Origin: Anisodus tanguticus
Lineage: Eukaryota > Streptophyta > Magnoliopsida > Solanales > Solanaceae
Assembly: GCA_034509755.1 (NCBI GenBank)
Contig: CM067549.1
Coordinates: 35,980,001 to 36,044,000 of the forward strand
Reading direction: 5' to 3'
Length of the DNA stretch: 64,000 nt
Shown here: positions 34,830 to 45,520 of the stretch, in pieces
Layout: each line of letters starts with the position of its first letter
How positions within the stretch are numbered: position 1 is the first letter of the stretch
Program-made: the position numbers and the translations under genes
Notes under the pieces: model-generated
What the model saw: only the letters and a program-made list of their open reading frames with translations
What the model was told of the DNA's origin: nothing
Databases searched by the model: none

Positions 34830-36580
34830 TGTTACACCCTGCACATTCATGTTAAATGTGTCATAAGTGAATCAATATAAGCCTGAGAGTTTATGACCTT
34901 TATGAAGATAATGATGCGTTAAAACAAGTGTTAAGGAAGCATCATGAGGGTTGATGGTTAAACGAATCAAAGATGTTATAACTCGTGCTTTCGGGGTAAA
35001 AACTAAGAGTGCTTAATATGTTAAGGAGGCAATGTTTTAAGGTACTTGAATCATATAATATTTGTATGTTATGTTTTGAAGTCAAACAAGTAGTAAAACA
35101 AAATTCGGCAAAAGTTATGGCAAGTTACGTTCATAAATTTACCAAAATTTGGGTCTAATATCACTGAGATTTTCCCTAATATACTTGGATTTACAGGGTG
35201 ATCCATCCAAACAATTGAAGGTCTACGAGTCTAGTTTCAAACACATTAAATCGCTCATCGATACGACGTTGGAGTAAAGAGATATTTGCATTTCCCCGAG
35301 ATTGCTTAGGCATCCCCTTTGGGACCCACTTGAGGCGATGGAAACTTATTCACATATGTATATATGGTGGAAACCCCTTTGCACCTTATTTATTCGACCA
35401 AAATTGGCACACACGTCTATAAGAAGTTCTCTAACAGTCCTCTCATCTCCAAAGAGTAAATCCAAAGGTAAATCACCTAAATCAAGTGTCGGGAATCCCG
35501 TTTTTCTAGTAGAAAATAATTCTAACGTGTTGTGGTTGCATTAGATGTTCCTTTGGGTTAATTTAGCTTGAGATATAGCTTTCCCTTGCTAGTTTGAGGT
35601 AATAATTTGTATATTCTTCATGTGTATGGATTTATTGATGTTCTGGATGTGTTGGATTTTTGAGAATATGCGAGATATTGCCTAGATGTCGTAAACTAGA
35701 TGTTTAATGTTAATTGTGTTGTCTTGTTGGGCTGGATGTTATCTTACGTTAAAGTTGGCTTGAAAAAGGTGTTTTTCTTGCTGGGTTAAGGTAAGATTTC
35801 CCTTCTCTTAGGTGTATTTATGTTTATCCAAGTCATAGCTAGGTTGTTGGGAGAGAAAATATGAAATTAATATAAAAAAATAGTATATGATGTAGTTGTT
35901 AGTTGCTGGACTATTTTGGAAGTTATTCCTATGATATTTTGAACTTGAAATTTAGGTAGTAAAATGAGTATACTATTTTTATTGTTATTAACATGTTTAT
36001 TAAGAAAGAGAAATGGATTAAACTATCATTCGGTAATAGTAAATCGAGCTTGCCGCTCATTGTGTTTGTTGAACTGTTTGAGAAGCTTATCATGAGTATT
36101 ACTGATGTTGTTTCGGTTGTTTGGTGTCTGTTGTAACTTGTGGGAAGTCATATAAATAGGGGAGATGTTGTCCCTTTTATTGTAGAATATGTTGTCGTCG
36201 TTATATGATAGTATCATTTCCATTATTGTAGACAAAAGGGCATCAAGATAATCTCAGTGGGTTATTGAGCAGGAGGTTGACTAAGGTATGTAAGGATCTT
36301 ATCCTTTCCTTCTTTTGCACGAACTCGCTAAATCTAACACAAATGAATGTCCTTCCAATAAAAGGTTCTACTCTTAGTAGCTAGAAAATGTGCAAGTTCT
36401 TCATTCCAATGAAAAGTCTATGATCATGAATATGTTCTGATTCTTGGATTCTCATATAATGCATATATTGATGGTCTTTTCTGCTTCTTATGACATCATA
36501 TGTTGACGGGTTAGCTCACATAATGTATTTGGAGGTTTACCGACCTTACGTTACTCTGAAAGGTTCAGAATGTTATTCTA
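34830..36580 (+). repeat. 3' LTR of E6, truncated
   Basis: Begins with an intact TGTTACACCC. It follows the E1 LTR plan up to the GGTCGGAGG-equivalent segment (GGAGGTTTACCGACC near 36530), then switches near 36580 into the early part of a second LTR. The last several hundred bases, including the TA tract, are missing. The right limit is approximate. Confidence 0.72.
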
Positions 36581-36584
36581 CGAG

Positions 36585-39134
36585 TATAGTGATTCCGCTT
36601 ATGCAGAATCATCAACGCAGAAGTGGCTCGCTTCTACAGAAAAATGACCACAACAGTGGCCTAACTTAACATACCACATCCTCGCAGATGCAGAGATGAT
36701 GCCTCCGAAGCCGCTTAACTTTACGTATAACATTTCGCAAAAACGGCGTTACATCCCATACTTTCATAGCCACATGAAAGAAACCTTTTTCGATTTAAGC
36801 CCCGGTGACTCAAGTTCCTTTCTGTGGGATCCCTATGATTTGGATGAATGTTACAAACGTGTACGGAAGGTTGGAGGCCACTGGGATTGAAGGAACCATC
36901 GCTCAGTGAAGTTCGATAAAGTTAGCGCGATACTAAGCATTTTGCATTGTGGATGAGATATGCCATGCAGATTGGGGCGTAGAATAACGTGATAGGTGAA
37001 GGAATTTTCTTCCTTGATCTCCGCCAGTAGATGCGGCCGCATATGTCCATCTGCGACACATAAGGCTTCACAGAATGGAGGCGGTGGCCGACCATCCTCT
37101 CTTATTTAAGCGGTGGCTCATTATTTTAGCTCATTATTCAACTAAACCTAATCCCTAACACCCCTAAACTCTCCCTAGACACTCTCCAAATGTTCAAGAA
37201 GGATTCCAAAGAAAATACATCAAGTCCCAATACCAAAATCTAGGATTGGGTGAAGAATAGTACTTTTATGGAAAATGCTATTCTATTGAGGGTTGCTCTT
37301 GGTGATGATAAGTCTTGGTTCATGGCTATAATTACTATATAAGGTAATATTTACACTCCCTTTCTTGTGCTTGAAATTATTCATGTGTTTATGGAGTTGT
37401 TGGATAATGAATCTACAAGTTAGTACCCTAAATGGCAAAGGATGTTGTTGTCTTGTTCTTGGTCTACTTTGAGGTTGGATATATGACTTTCTATGAATGA
37501 AAACTATGGAAAGTGACTCGATTATATCGTAAATGTTGTTGTTATGTTGGTATTGACTATGGAATTTCAATCTAGAAGGACAAATGGCTAAGAACCATGT
37601 AAAGATTGTTCTTGTTGTTGTAGACTTGTGTTGAGTTGTTTGCTTGAAATTAAGATTCATATTAAGCTGTTTAATCTTGTTAATAGTTGATGAATGAGAA
37701 AAGGGAAGCTAGAAGGGACTAAATGTGTTTTCTAAATATTATATTGCCTTTGATGGAAGACTTGGGGTTCTAGGCACATTAGGTGTTCGATGAATTGTCG
37801 CAATGAATTGAGTCATATCCTATTAATCTAATCTTGATTTAAATAACCTTTATTGCCTAGGTTATCGCTCTTAGGATGTACGGAAACTCATAAGCTATCA
37901 TTGGCCAGACAACAAAGGTATGTAAGGCTTACACTTTCTTCCTTCTATTAGCATGATCGTAGATAAAATGTTATAGGATGAATGTTTATTATCTAAACAT
38001 ATCCTTTAAATATTATAGAACAATTATCTTAGATCCTTAATTGAATTGTGTACCTTATCTGTCCCTTATCAGAAGTACTTTCTGCGTTTTATGGTATCTC
38101 TTGATTTGTCCCTTATCGAGAGTACTTTCTGCATTTTATGGTATCTCTTGATATGTCCCTTATCGGGAGTACATTCTTCATTTAATGATATATTTTGATA
38201 TGTCCCTTGTCGAGAGAACTTTCTGCACTTTATGATATCCCTAGCTATATGATTGACTCTAAGTTCCTTATTGGTTTATAATGATTGATGTACATAGTTA
38301 CATAATGATAGGCAGGGGTTAACGACCTTATATCACTCCACCCTATTCATATTGGTCTTCTGAGGTCATTCATGCATTATATATATATATATATGCGTAT
38401 GTATCTATTTTATGACACCTAGCTGTGCTATAGTCAGTTGGGTACGGTACTTATATGTGCACACCACTACAGTTGGGTACGATAACACCGAGTCCTATTA
38501 TGGCCGGGTATGATATGGTGATTATATTTCCCCATCGTGTGGCCCATATATACATGTATTACTATGTTTTTAAAAGGAAAAAAAGCATATCATACGCTCT
38601 CAGTGGCATTTAGAGTTACATGTTGTATCTTTCCTATCAATACTTACATTACTGTATCCATTTACATTTCATTCCTTACATATTCAGTACATTATTCATA
38701 GTGACATCCCTTACTGTGGCGCTGTATTTCATACCCGTAGTTTTAGATAGATGGAGCAACGCCCACTTTAAGTAGGATCGCAACTCAGTAGTTGTGTCAG
38801 AGCTCTCCACTTGTTCCATAGGTGCTCTTCTGAGTCGGTATGGCATTATATACATATTTATGGGTATGGCTGGGCCGTGTCCCAACCTGTATGGCCTTGT
38901 TATCCTTCCTGTTAGACAGTGGATGTATGATGTGGCCTTATTGGCTTCCCGTATGTATATATGTTTGGGCTTCTTTTTCTTTTACAGGTTATTATGTCAT
39001 GATTATCTCATTAGAGTCATTTAGAGGCCTGGTTGGTCTAATTACATGTTGATCCAGAGCATAGATGAGATGTGGTACGATCGGACCGTTGGAGCATTGG
39101 GTGCGGGCCACACCCCCAATGTTAGAGCGTGACA
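36585..39134 (+). repeat. LTR of E7
   Basis: Contains a CGCAGA-rich segment (36600-37080), then GGAGGCGGTGG and a TATTTAAGCGG TATA-like element near 37108, the (TA)n tract at 38378-38394, the GGTATGGC.GGGCC block near 38863 and the LTR end AGCGTGACA at 39134. The matching segments in E1 occur in the same order. Its first bases are missing at the join with the E6 LTR. Frames on either strand here (37283-37660 -, for example) are not genes. Confidence 0.72.
38378..38394. repeat. (TA)n microsatellite inside E7 LTR
   Basis: About eight TA repeats at the conserved LTR position. Confidence 0.9.
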
Positions 39135-41297
39135 AACTTTTTTTTCTGAGTAGGTTAGTCCTAGGGATGTCGTGTCTAGTAGAGTCTTGTTTATTTGTGT
39201 ATAGCACACCATATTTATAAACAGGAGCGTACAGGACATTTAGGATGGTTACCTTCCTTTCATAATCTAGATCATGCGATAGAGTTGAACCATAGGAAAT
39301 TAAGTCTAACATATGTGTTAACATAGGTTGTGCGGATATATCTTCGTGCAGAAAGACTGTAGTTAGTTAGAATGTTAAGAAAGTGTTAGGAGGAGGTTGT
39401 GAAATGTATGTCCTATGTCAAAGATTGATCCATCTGGGGCCACAATGAGTTATCTCTACAGATAGCCCTAATTTTATCAGTACCACAGAAGTTGAGGGAT
39501 GTTCCAAAATCATCAGCATCACTAAACCCACCACAAGTTCCATCTGATTGGGATATGAGCAAAGCTGCATAAGTATTGATGCAATTAGTTGCTTTACAAG
39601 ATCAGTATTACCGAAGGCCCTAGATAGTGATAAAACTCTCAAAGAATCAAAGAGTCCATAGCTCAAATAGTCCAGGGAGCTAGAGTCGTTTACGTTTTTG
39701 GGAAATTATTCAGATAAAGATATGAGAGGGACCAAGAAGAGTAGGACAGTTGAGGATTCGAGAGGACTTCTGGGTGGTGGTAGGATACAACAGACTAGAG
39801 TGGTGTAGTGACTAGAGCGTGATTAGAAGTTTCCAAGTAAGACCAAACCTAAATTTGTAGACTTCAGTATGTTAAGGGTGAGTTAGTGCGGAAGAGTGGA
39901 GCCACCCTGATCATTGTTCCATCAGTGCGGTCAGGCATAGGCCGACCAATGTCATATAAGAATGGCAATTTGTATTTGATATGGCAACGAGGGCATAATA
40001 TATGGGTGTGTCTGATACTTAAATAAATGGGGAAGAATTGTTGAACTCTGGTGCAATGTGGACTTTCTTCTAGGTACAGATATCTTCATCCTAAAACATG
40101 ATTTTTGGTCGTATTGATGAGAACACAAGGTATTTCAATGGAATTAGAATACAAGTATAAAGTGAGAGTTAAGGTGAAGCTCTTATGTTCGAACTATAGT
40201 CAAGGGAATACTTATACTTTGTTCAGTCGATGCGACATATACCTTTACTAATGTTGCAATGGATGTACGGCCTAGTTTCTTCATCATGATGTTTACGTTG
40301 GCTAATAGAAAATCGGCCAAAGGTGCGGGAGTGTTAAAGTGGACAGTCCCTTGGTCCTTGTAGATAAGTTGTAGCATATGTTCAGGAATGGAAGGTAGGT
40401 AATAAGGTTAGAATGTGGAACATATCATTAAGGAAGAGTTATGACTATAGGATTGGTAAGAAGAGTAATCTCAACTAGTTAATGACTGAGGCCTACTAGA
40501 GTAAGGGATGTTAGAAAACTAGAAAGTATTCTACCGAGACACTCTGAACAAGGCAAGGAACGAACGATCGTGAAGGGTCAATATGAAATTCAGTACGATG
40601 ATAAGTATAAGATGGGGAAGTCTCAGGAATACATAAGTTAAAATATGGAAACATGATAAGATTCATTGGTAAGAAAGTAAAGAGGAGGGGTGAGTCTTGA
40701 AAGTTATACAAGTGGTAGGGTCATGTTTTGTCGAAAGTAAATTAATAACTCAGAAATGATGATAACGAAAGATAAACTGGGACAAACTTGAGCCAAAGAC
40801 GTTGATTGGAGAGTTGAAAGATTCCCCCGTTTGTTAGTATCATAGTAAATAAATGAGTGATTGAGTGAAATGAAGAAAATGGTTGGTGAAAGTAAGTGCT
40901 GGAAAAACTTCTTGACGAGCTGAGTGAAAGAAAGTAAATTAACCAAAAGAAGACATGATGGAAAATGTGTATAATGCTCCGTGAATGGAATTTTCGTAAA
41001 GACCTCTCAGATAAAGTGAGGTTATTCTAAGAATTATTATAAGTTGTTAGGACACAGCCAAGGAAGGATGGAATGATGGACTGATAGAGTTTAACCATAA
41101 AATTTGAGTATTTCCCTAAGAAGGGAAGATTGAGTTGTAATGTACCAGGTTAGGAATGTGTGTTTGCTCAAATAACAAAGATGATAGGAGGATTTACGGC
41201 AAACGGATGAGGACCAGTTTAAAAAAAACTCACTCAGGCAATTGATATGGAGAAAGGATAACTATAACCTATAACCTGAGGACGACCATAGTTGGAC
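39135..41297 (+). pseudogene. gag: E7 leader and gag remnant
   Basis: The leader after 39134 aligns with the E6 leader; the primer-binding site itself is corrupted to ACTTTTTTTTCTGAGT but AGGTTAGTCCTAGGGA after it is kept. A decayed zinc knuckle lies at 39970-40011 (YLIWQRGHNIWVC: His and last Cys kept, first two Cys lost), as expected for gag. From 40012 to 41297 I recognise nothing secure; this should be the protease/RT zone and is cut at 41298 by the E8 LTR. Confidence 0.62.
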
Positions 41298-41811
41298 TGA
41301 TGAAATGAAGGCTGTAAACATAAGTTTCCAACATGATCCGCAAGGTGATTTTCTAGGAGTGCCAAAGATTTCCAACCTTCCTATGGTGACATGCTTACTG
41401 TGGAGTGGAGTGTGTAGTGGAGTTGAAGACAAGACTTGAATATCCAAGAAGGAAACATTTTTTCGACTTTTATATTGGTCTTGGTTGAGACCATCTTTTA
41501 GCTTGTTTTAATTCCTAGCTTAATTACTAGATCACCTTATCACTTAATTACTATGCTATGTAATAAGATAAGATGACCAAGTCGAGAACCATCTAGAGGA
41601 GAAGCTTCCAACTTTCCCCAAGGAGGTATTTCATGAACTAGCTAGTTTATGCACTTATCTACATGGATGACACAAAAGGGTGGCCTAGAGAACATGAAGA
41701 GTTGAATTTTTTCCCTTCTCCCAAATCAGTCGAACCTCTCCCCCTTATCCATTTAGCCTAGATGCATTTTTATATCTATCTTGTTACCTCTTCTAGAAGG
41801 TTTAGAACTAG

Positions 41812-41819
41812 TATAAATA
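41812..41819 (+). promoter_or_regulatory. TATA box of E8 5' LTR
   Basis: TATAAATA followed by GGGGAT, identical in the 3' LTR at 45228-45235. Confidence 0.68.
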
Positions 41820-41924
41820 GGGGATGTAATTGATGAAAGGATACATTGAATTTTTATGAAATATGTTTGAGTTTTCTCAAACATTGCTAAGTTATTCAAC
41901 TTTTGTGTTCTTATCTTAGTTGGT

Positions 41925-42016
41925 GATTTTGTGGTCCAAACCTTGGTCCTTTTGTGGTCCAACCCTCAGTCCTTTTGTAGTCCAGCCCTTGGTCCTTTTG
42001 TGGTCCAAACCTAGGT
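41925..42016 (+). repeat. 4 x 23-bp tandem repeat in E8 5' LTR
   Basis: Four units of the form CCTTTTGTGGTCCAACCCTTGGT. They lie about 110 bp downstream of the TATA box, so they would fall in the transcribed part of the LTR. Matching arrays: 45318-45410 and, inverted, 63434-63525. Confidence 0.9.
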
Positions 42017-42099
42017 GTAAGTCTAGTTAGTCCTTTTTTGATCTAACTATACTCAAGACAAGGTTTTATCCGGTTACTTTATCACAAATATATTACAAG

Positions 42100-42414
42100 G
42101 TGTGTAATATGATCATTAATGGAGGAAGCTATGCCAATATGGCCTCCGTGGAAATGGTAGATAAATTGAAATTGCCTACCCACAGCAATCCTAAACTATA
42201 TGCTCTCCAATGGTTGAACAAAGACAAAGGGCTAAAGGTAATGAAACACGCTCTTGTTAGTTTTCGGGTTGGTAAGTATAAAATATGGTGTGACATCCTA
42301 CCTATGGATGCTTGTCATATTTTATTAGGTCAGCCATGGCAATTTGATAGAAAAGTGCAACATAATGGAGAAAATAATGTCTATTCTTTTCAAAAGGATG
42401 ACAAGAACGGTTGA
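42100..42414 (+). pseudogene. pol: E8 retropepsin-like protease
   Basis: The frame opens VCNMIINGGSYANMASVEMV, then LPTHSNPKLYALQWLNKDKG, VSFRVGKYKIWCDILPMDAC and HILLGQPWQFDRKV. This is the protease of CRM-like chromoviruses, where the usual motif is IIDGGS; here the catalytic Asp is Asn (residue 7), which should abolish cleavage. The shared ending ILLGRPWQFD is well preserved. The segment 42415-42604 that follows in another frame (SPSEVKKIKIQNAKNHKKK) is the normal lysine-rich linker to RT. Confidence 0.85.
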
Positions 42415-42604
42415 TACCATTGTCACCTAGTGAGGTGAAGAAAATAAAGATCCAAAATGCGAAGAACCACAAGAAAAAGTCTGAGGCCCTCTTGCTTAAT
42501 GCATCGGAGATAGAAGAGGAGTTGAAGAATGGGAGTCCTATATGTGCATTGTGTGCAAGGATAATAAGAGTCTTGTGGGAGATGCAGTTGAATATGCCGA
42601 CTTG

Positions 42605-43546
42605 AAGGCTTGTGATGCCATTTGGATTATGTAATGCTCCAAGCTCTTTCATGAGGCTCATGCACTAGGTACTATGACCATGCATGGGTAAATTTGTTGT
42701 AGTTTACTTAGATGATATCTTAATTTGTAGTCAAGATAGGGAATCCCACTTGTCGCATTTAGAACACTTTATTTGAGAAGTTAAGAGATGTAAAGTGGAA
42801 AGTTAGAGAAGTGTGCTTTTATGATTACTAGTAGCCCATTCTTAGGATGCATAGTATCATCTGAGGGCATTCATGTGGATCCATCCAAGGTGGAAGCTAT
42901 CCGGAGTTGGCCAAAGCCTACGAATGTAAGTGAGGTAAGAAGTTTCCATGGTTTGGCTTCTTTTCATCGTCGTTTCATTCGACATTTTAGTACCCTTGCT
43001 GCCCCTATCACTTAACTAATGAAAAAGGGTGAGTTTAAATGGTCCCAGGGAGCACAAAGAGCTTTTGAAACCTTAAAGGGAAGGTTATGTGAAGCACTGG
43101 TTTTAGCTATTCCAAACATTGACAATTTATTTGAAGTTGAATGTGATGCTAGTGGGATTGGTGTTGGTGCCGTCTTGATTCAAGACAAATGACCTATTGC
43201 TTTCTTTAGTGAAAAATTAGGTGGTGCATGGCTCAATTATTCTACTTATGACAAGAAATTTTATGCTATTGTGAGATCCTTGGTCCAATGGGAACATTAT
43301 TTGATGCCAAAACCTTTTGTCTTATATTCGAATTATGAATCCTTGAAGTATTTACATGGGCAAAGAAAGTTAAATCCAAGGCATGCTAAGTGGGTAGCAT
43401 ACTTGCAAACTTTCACATTCTCTACAAGGTACAAAGATGGCAAGTCCAACATAGTGGCGGATGCACTTTCCCAGAGGCACGTAATGTTGACCGTACATGA
43501 ACAAAAACTTGTGAGATTTGAAGTGCTAAAGGAATTCTATGAATGA
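42605..43546 (+). pseudogene. pol: E8 reverse transcriptase (C-terminal half) and RNase H
   Basis: Starts abruptly in the middle of RT at VMPFGLCNAPSSFMRLMH, so the N-terminal half is deleted between about 42595 and 42610. The catalytic box VVYLDDILI is intact (YLDD, 42705-42716). After frame changes come FLGCIVSSEGIHVDPSKVEA, WPKPTNVSEVRSFHGLASF and HRRFIRHFSTLAAPIT, a stop at 43013, then FEVECDASGIGVGAVLIQDK with the RNase H acidic residue, a stop near 43190, and frame 43271-43546 with YLHGQRKLNPRHAKWVAYL and NIVADALSQR. Damage is limited to a few stops and shifts. Confidence 0.88.
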
Positions 43547-43765
43547 GATCCCGAGTTCAAAGATGTAATGATAGAATGTAATAATGGAGTTCATAGTTCT
43601 TATTCCATAGTAGAAGGTTTCCTTTTCAAAGGGAACAAATTGTGTGTACCCAAATATTCCATGAGGGAATTACTTGTACATGAAGTGCATTCGGGTGGAC
43701 AAACTGGACATTATGGGGTAGTGAAGACTTTGGAGATTCTACAAGAACACTTTTACTAGACACAG
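43547..43765 (+). pseudogene. pol: E8 integrase zinc-binding N-terminus
   Basis: Frame 43568-43759 carries FLFKGNKLCVPKYSMRELLV, then HEVHSGGQTGHYGVVKTLEI, the His-His part of the HHCC domain; the Cys pair follows in the next frame. A single TAG near 43758 separates it from the large integrase frame. The upstream join to RNase H has a TGA at 43544-43546. Confidence 0.85.
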
Positions 43766-44851
43766 ATGGATAAAGATATAAATGGAGTGGTAAGTAGGTG
43801 TTCCACTTGTCAAAAGGATAAAAGTTTCTTCCACAAAGGATTGCGTACTCCTTTACCGGTTCCGGAGCGACCATGGGAATGTGTGAGCTTGGATTTCATC
43901 CTCGGCTTACCAAGAACACAATGGGTCAAGGACTCTATCATGGTAGTTATGGATAGATTCTCGAAGATGGCTCACTTCATTGCTTTTCACAAGACCGATG
44001 ATGCAACACATATTGCAGACTTTTATTTTAAGGAAGTGGTAAGATTGCATGGCATTCCTAAGACTATTGTGTCTGATAGGGATGTGAAGTTCCTAAGTTA
44101 TTTCTGGAAAACACTATGGAGACTTTTTGGTACCAAGTTACTATTTAGTACCTCACATCATCCTCAAACAGATGGCCAAACGGAAGTGACTAATAGAACT
44201 TTTGGCACATTATTAAGAGGATTGGTGAGCAAGACCACCAAGGATTGGGACATCAAGTTGGTACATACGAAATTTTCTTATAATCGGAGTCCATCTCGTA
44301 CAATGGGTAAAGCTCCATTTGATTTTTTTTATGGCACTAACCCATTTTTACCTATTGATATGGTTCTAATCCCAAAGAAAGAAATCGTAAGCTTCATGGC
44401 TAAAGATCGAATTGAGGCCTTCAAGAAGTTACATGATCAAATTCGAGCACAAATTCAGAAGGCGAATGTCAAGTACAAAATGTATGCGAACAAGTCAATG
44501 ACTCAATTCCAACCCAGAGATTTGGTTTGGCTACACCTAAGGAAGGAAAGATTTTCCAACATGAGAAAGAACAAGCTAATGCCGAGGGCAGATGGTCCTT
44601 TCAAGATATTGGCCAGGTTCGGGGAAAGCGCCTACAAGGTAGAACTTCCAGATGAATATGGAGGTATTAGTTCAACATTTAATGTTGGAGACTTATCACC
44701 ATACATAAATGATGTAAAGAAGGTCGTAAACTTATGTTTCCAACATGATCCGCAAGGTGATTTGCTAGGAGTGCCAAAGATTGCTAATCGTCCTATGGTA
44801 ACATGCTTAATGTGGAGTGGAGTGTGGAGTGGAGTTGAAGACAAGACTTGA
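43766..44851 (+). CDS. pol: E8 integrase, CRM-like chromovirus (partial pol)
   Basis: Longest open frame of the window, 361 codons. Residues 12 and 15 (CSTC) complete the zinc-binding domain begun upstream. The catalytic triad is intact: Asp43 (VSLDFILGLP), Asp104 (IVSDRDVKF) and Glu140 (HPQTDGQTE), a D-60-D-35-E spacing. Residues 277-279 (GPF) with YKVELPDEY mark the GPY/F module. The last 47 codons (from Asn315) run into the 3' LTR, which starts at 44710, ending GVEDKT-stop. The chosen Met is only the first Met of the open frame; the real protein would start far upstream as gag-pol. Integrase acts in the nucleus, joining cDNA ends to the target. The rest of the element is broken, so a functional product is unlikely. 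Clade CRM (or Galadriel-like) is inferred from the core sequence. Confidence 0.93.
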   Translation: MDKDINGVVSRCSTCQKDKSFFHKGLRTPLPVPERPWECVSLDFILGLPRTQWVKDSIMVVMDRFSKMAHFIAFHKTDDATHIADFYFKEVVRLHGIPKTIVSDRDVKFLSYFWKTLWRLFGTKLLFSTSHHPQTDGQTEVTNRTFGTLLRGLVSKTTKDWDIKLVHTKFSYNRSPSRTMGKAPFDFFYGTNPFLPIDMVLIPKKEIVSFMAKDRIEAFKKLHDQIRAQIQKANVKYKMYANKSMTQFQPRDLVWLHLRKERFSNMRKNKLMPRADGPFKILARFGESAYKVELPDEYGGISSTFNVGDLSPYINDVKKVVNLCFQHDPQGDLLGVPKIANRPMVTCLMWSGVWSGVEDKT

Positions 44852-45227
44852 AGATCCAAGAAGAGGAAACATTTTTTTTTGGCTTTTATGTAGGTCTTGG
44901 CCGAGACCACCTTTTAGCTTGTTTTAATTCCTAGCTTAATTACTAGATCTCCTTATAGCTTAATTACTATGCCATGTAATAAGATAAGATGACCAAGCCG
45001 AGAACCATCTAGAAGGAGAAGCTTCCAACCTTCCCCAATGAGGTAATTCATGAACTAGCTAGTTCATGCAATTATCTACATGGATGACACAAAAGGGTGG
45101 CCTAGAGAACATGAAGAGTTGGGTCTTTTCCCTTCTCCCAAATCAGCCGAACCTCTCCCCTTTCCCATTCGGCCTAGATGCATTTTTATGTCTATCATGT
45201 TACCTCTTCTAGAAGGTTTAGAACTAG

Positions 45228-45235
45228 TATAAATA
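45228..45235 (+). promoter_or_regulatory. TATA box of E8 3' LTR
   Basis: TATAAATA followed by GGGGAT, same context as 41812-41819. Confidence 0.68.
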
Positions 45236-45317
45236 GGGGATTTAGTTTATGAAATATATTTGAGTTTTCTCAAACTTTGCTAAGTTATTCAACTTTTGTG
45301 TTGTTATCTTAGCTGGT

Positions 45318-45410
45318 CCTTTTGTGGTCCAAACCTTGGTCCTTTTGTGGTCCAACCCTCGTCCTTTTTGTGGTCCAACCCTTGGTCCTTTTGTGGTCCT
45401 AACCCTAGGT
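45318..45410 (+). repeat. 4 x 22-24 bp tandem repeat in E8 3' LTR
   Basis: Four units of CCTTTTGTGGTCCAA(A/C)CCTTGGT; partner of 41925-42016. Confidence 0.9.
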
Positions 45411-45520
45411 GTATGTATAGTTAGAGCTTTTGTGATATAACTATACCCAAGCCAATGTTCTATAAGGTTACTTTGTCACAAACACATTAGAAGGTCATCT
45501 CGGCCTAAGCTCTAAATACT

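Larger units (their letters stand above)
41298..42097 (+). repeat. 5' LTR of CRM-like element E8 (3' truncated)
   Basis: Starts TGATGAAATGAAGG, paired with TGATGTAAAGAAGG at 44710. Both copies share the pol-tail segment, GGTCTTGG..GAGACCA, the TATA box and a 4 x 23-bp repeat. Homology with the other copy stops at ...TTACAAGGT near 42097, where protease coding sequence begins at once. Antisense LTR-B at 63360-63400 shows that the family continues past this point, so the LTR end, PBS and gag were deleted. Confidence 0.82.
44710..45520 (+). repeat. 3' LTR of E8 (3' truncated)
   Basis: Paired with 41298-42097. Begins TGATGTAAAGAAGG inside the pol frame, with TATA at 45228-45235 and a four-unit minisatellite at 45318-45410. 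It extends slightly beyond the 5' copy (AAGGTCATCTCGGCCTAAG) and is replaced by antisense E9 LTR sequence at about 45520. The C-rich LTR-B tail is absent. Confidence 0.82.

Noticed and set aside
37283..37660. 125-codon frame on the minus strand
   Set aside because: It is antisense inside the E7 LTR, without a domain or similarity to a known family.
38992..39324. 110-codon frame on the minus strand
   Set aside because: It spans the LTR end, the decayed PBS and the leader of a plus-strand element.
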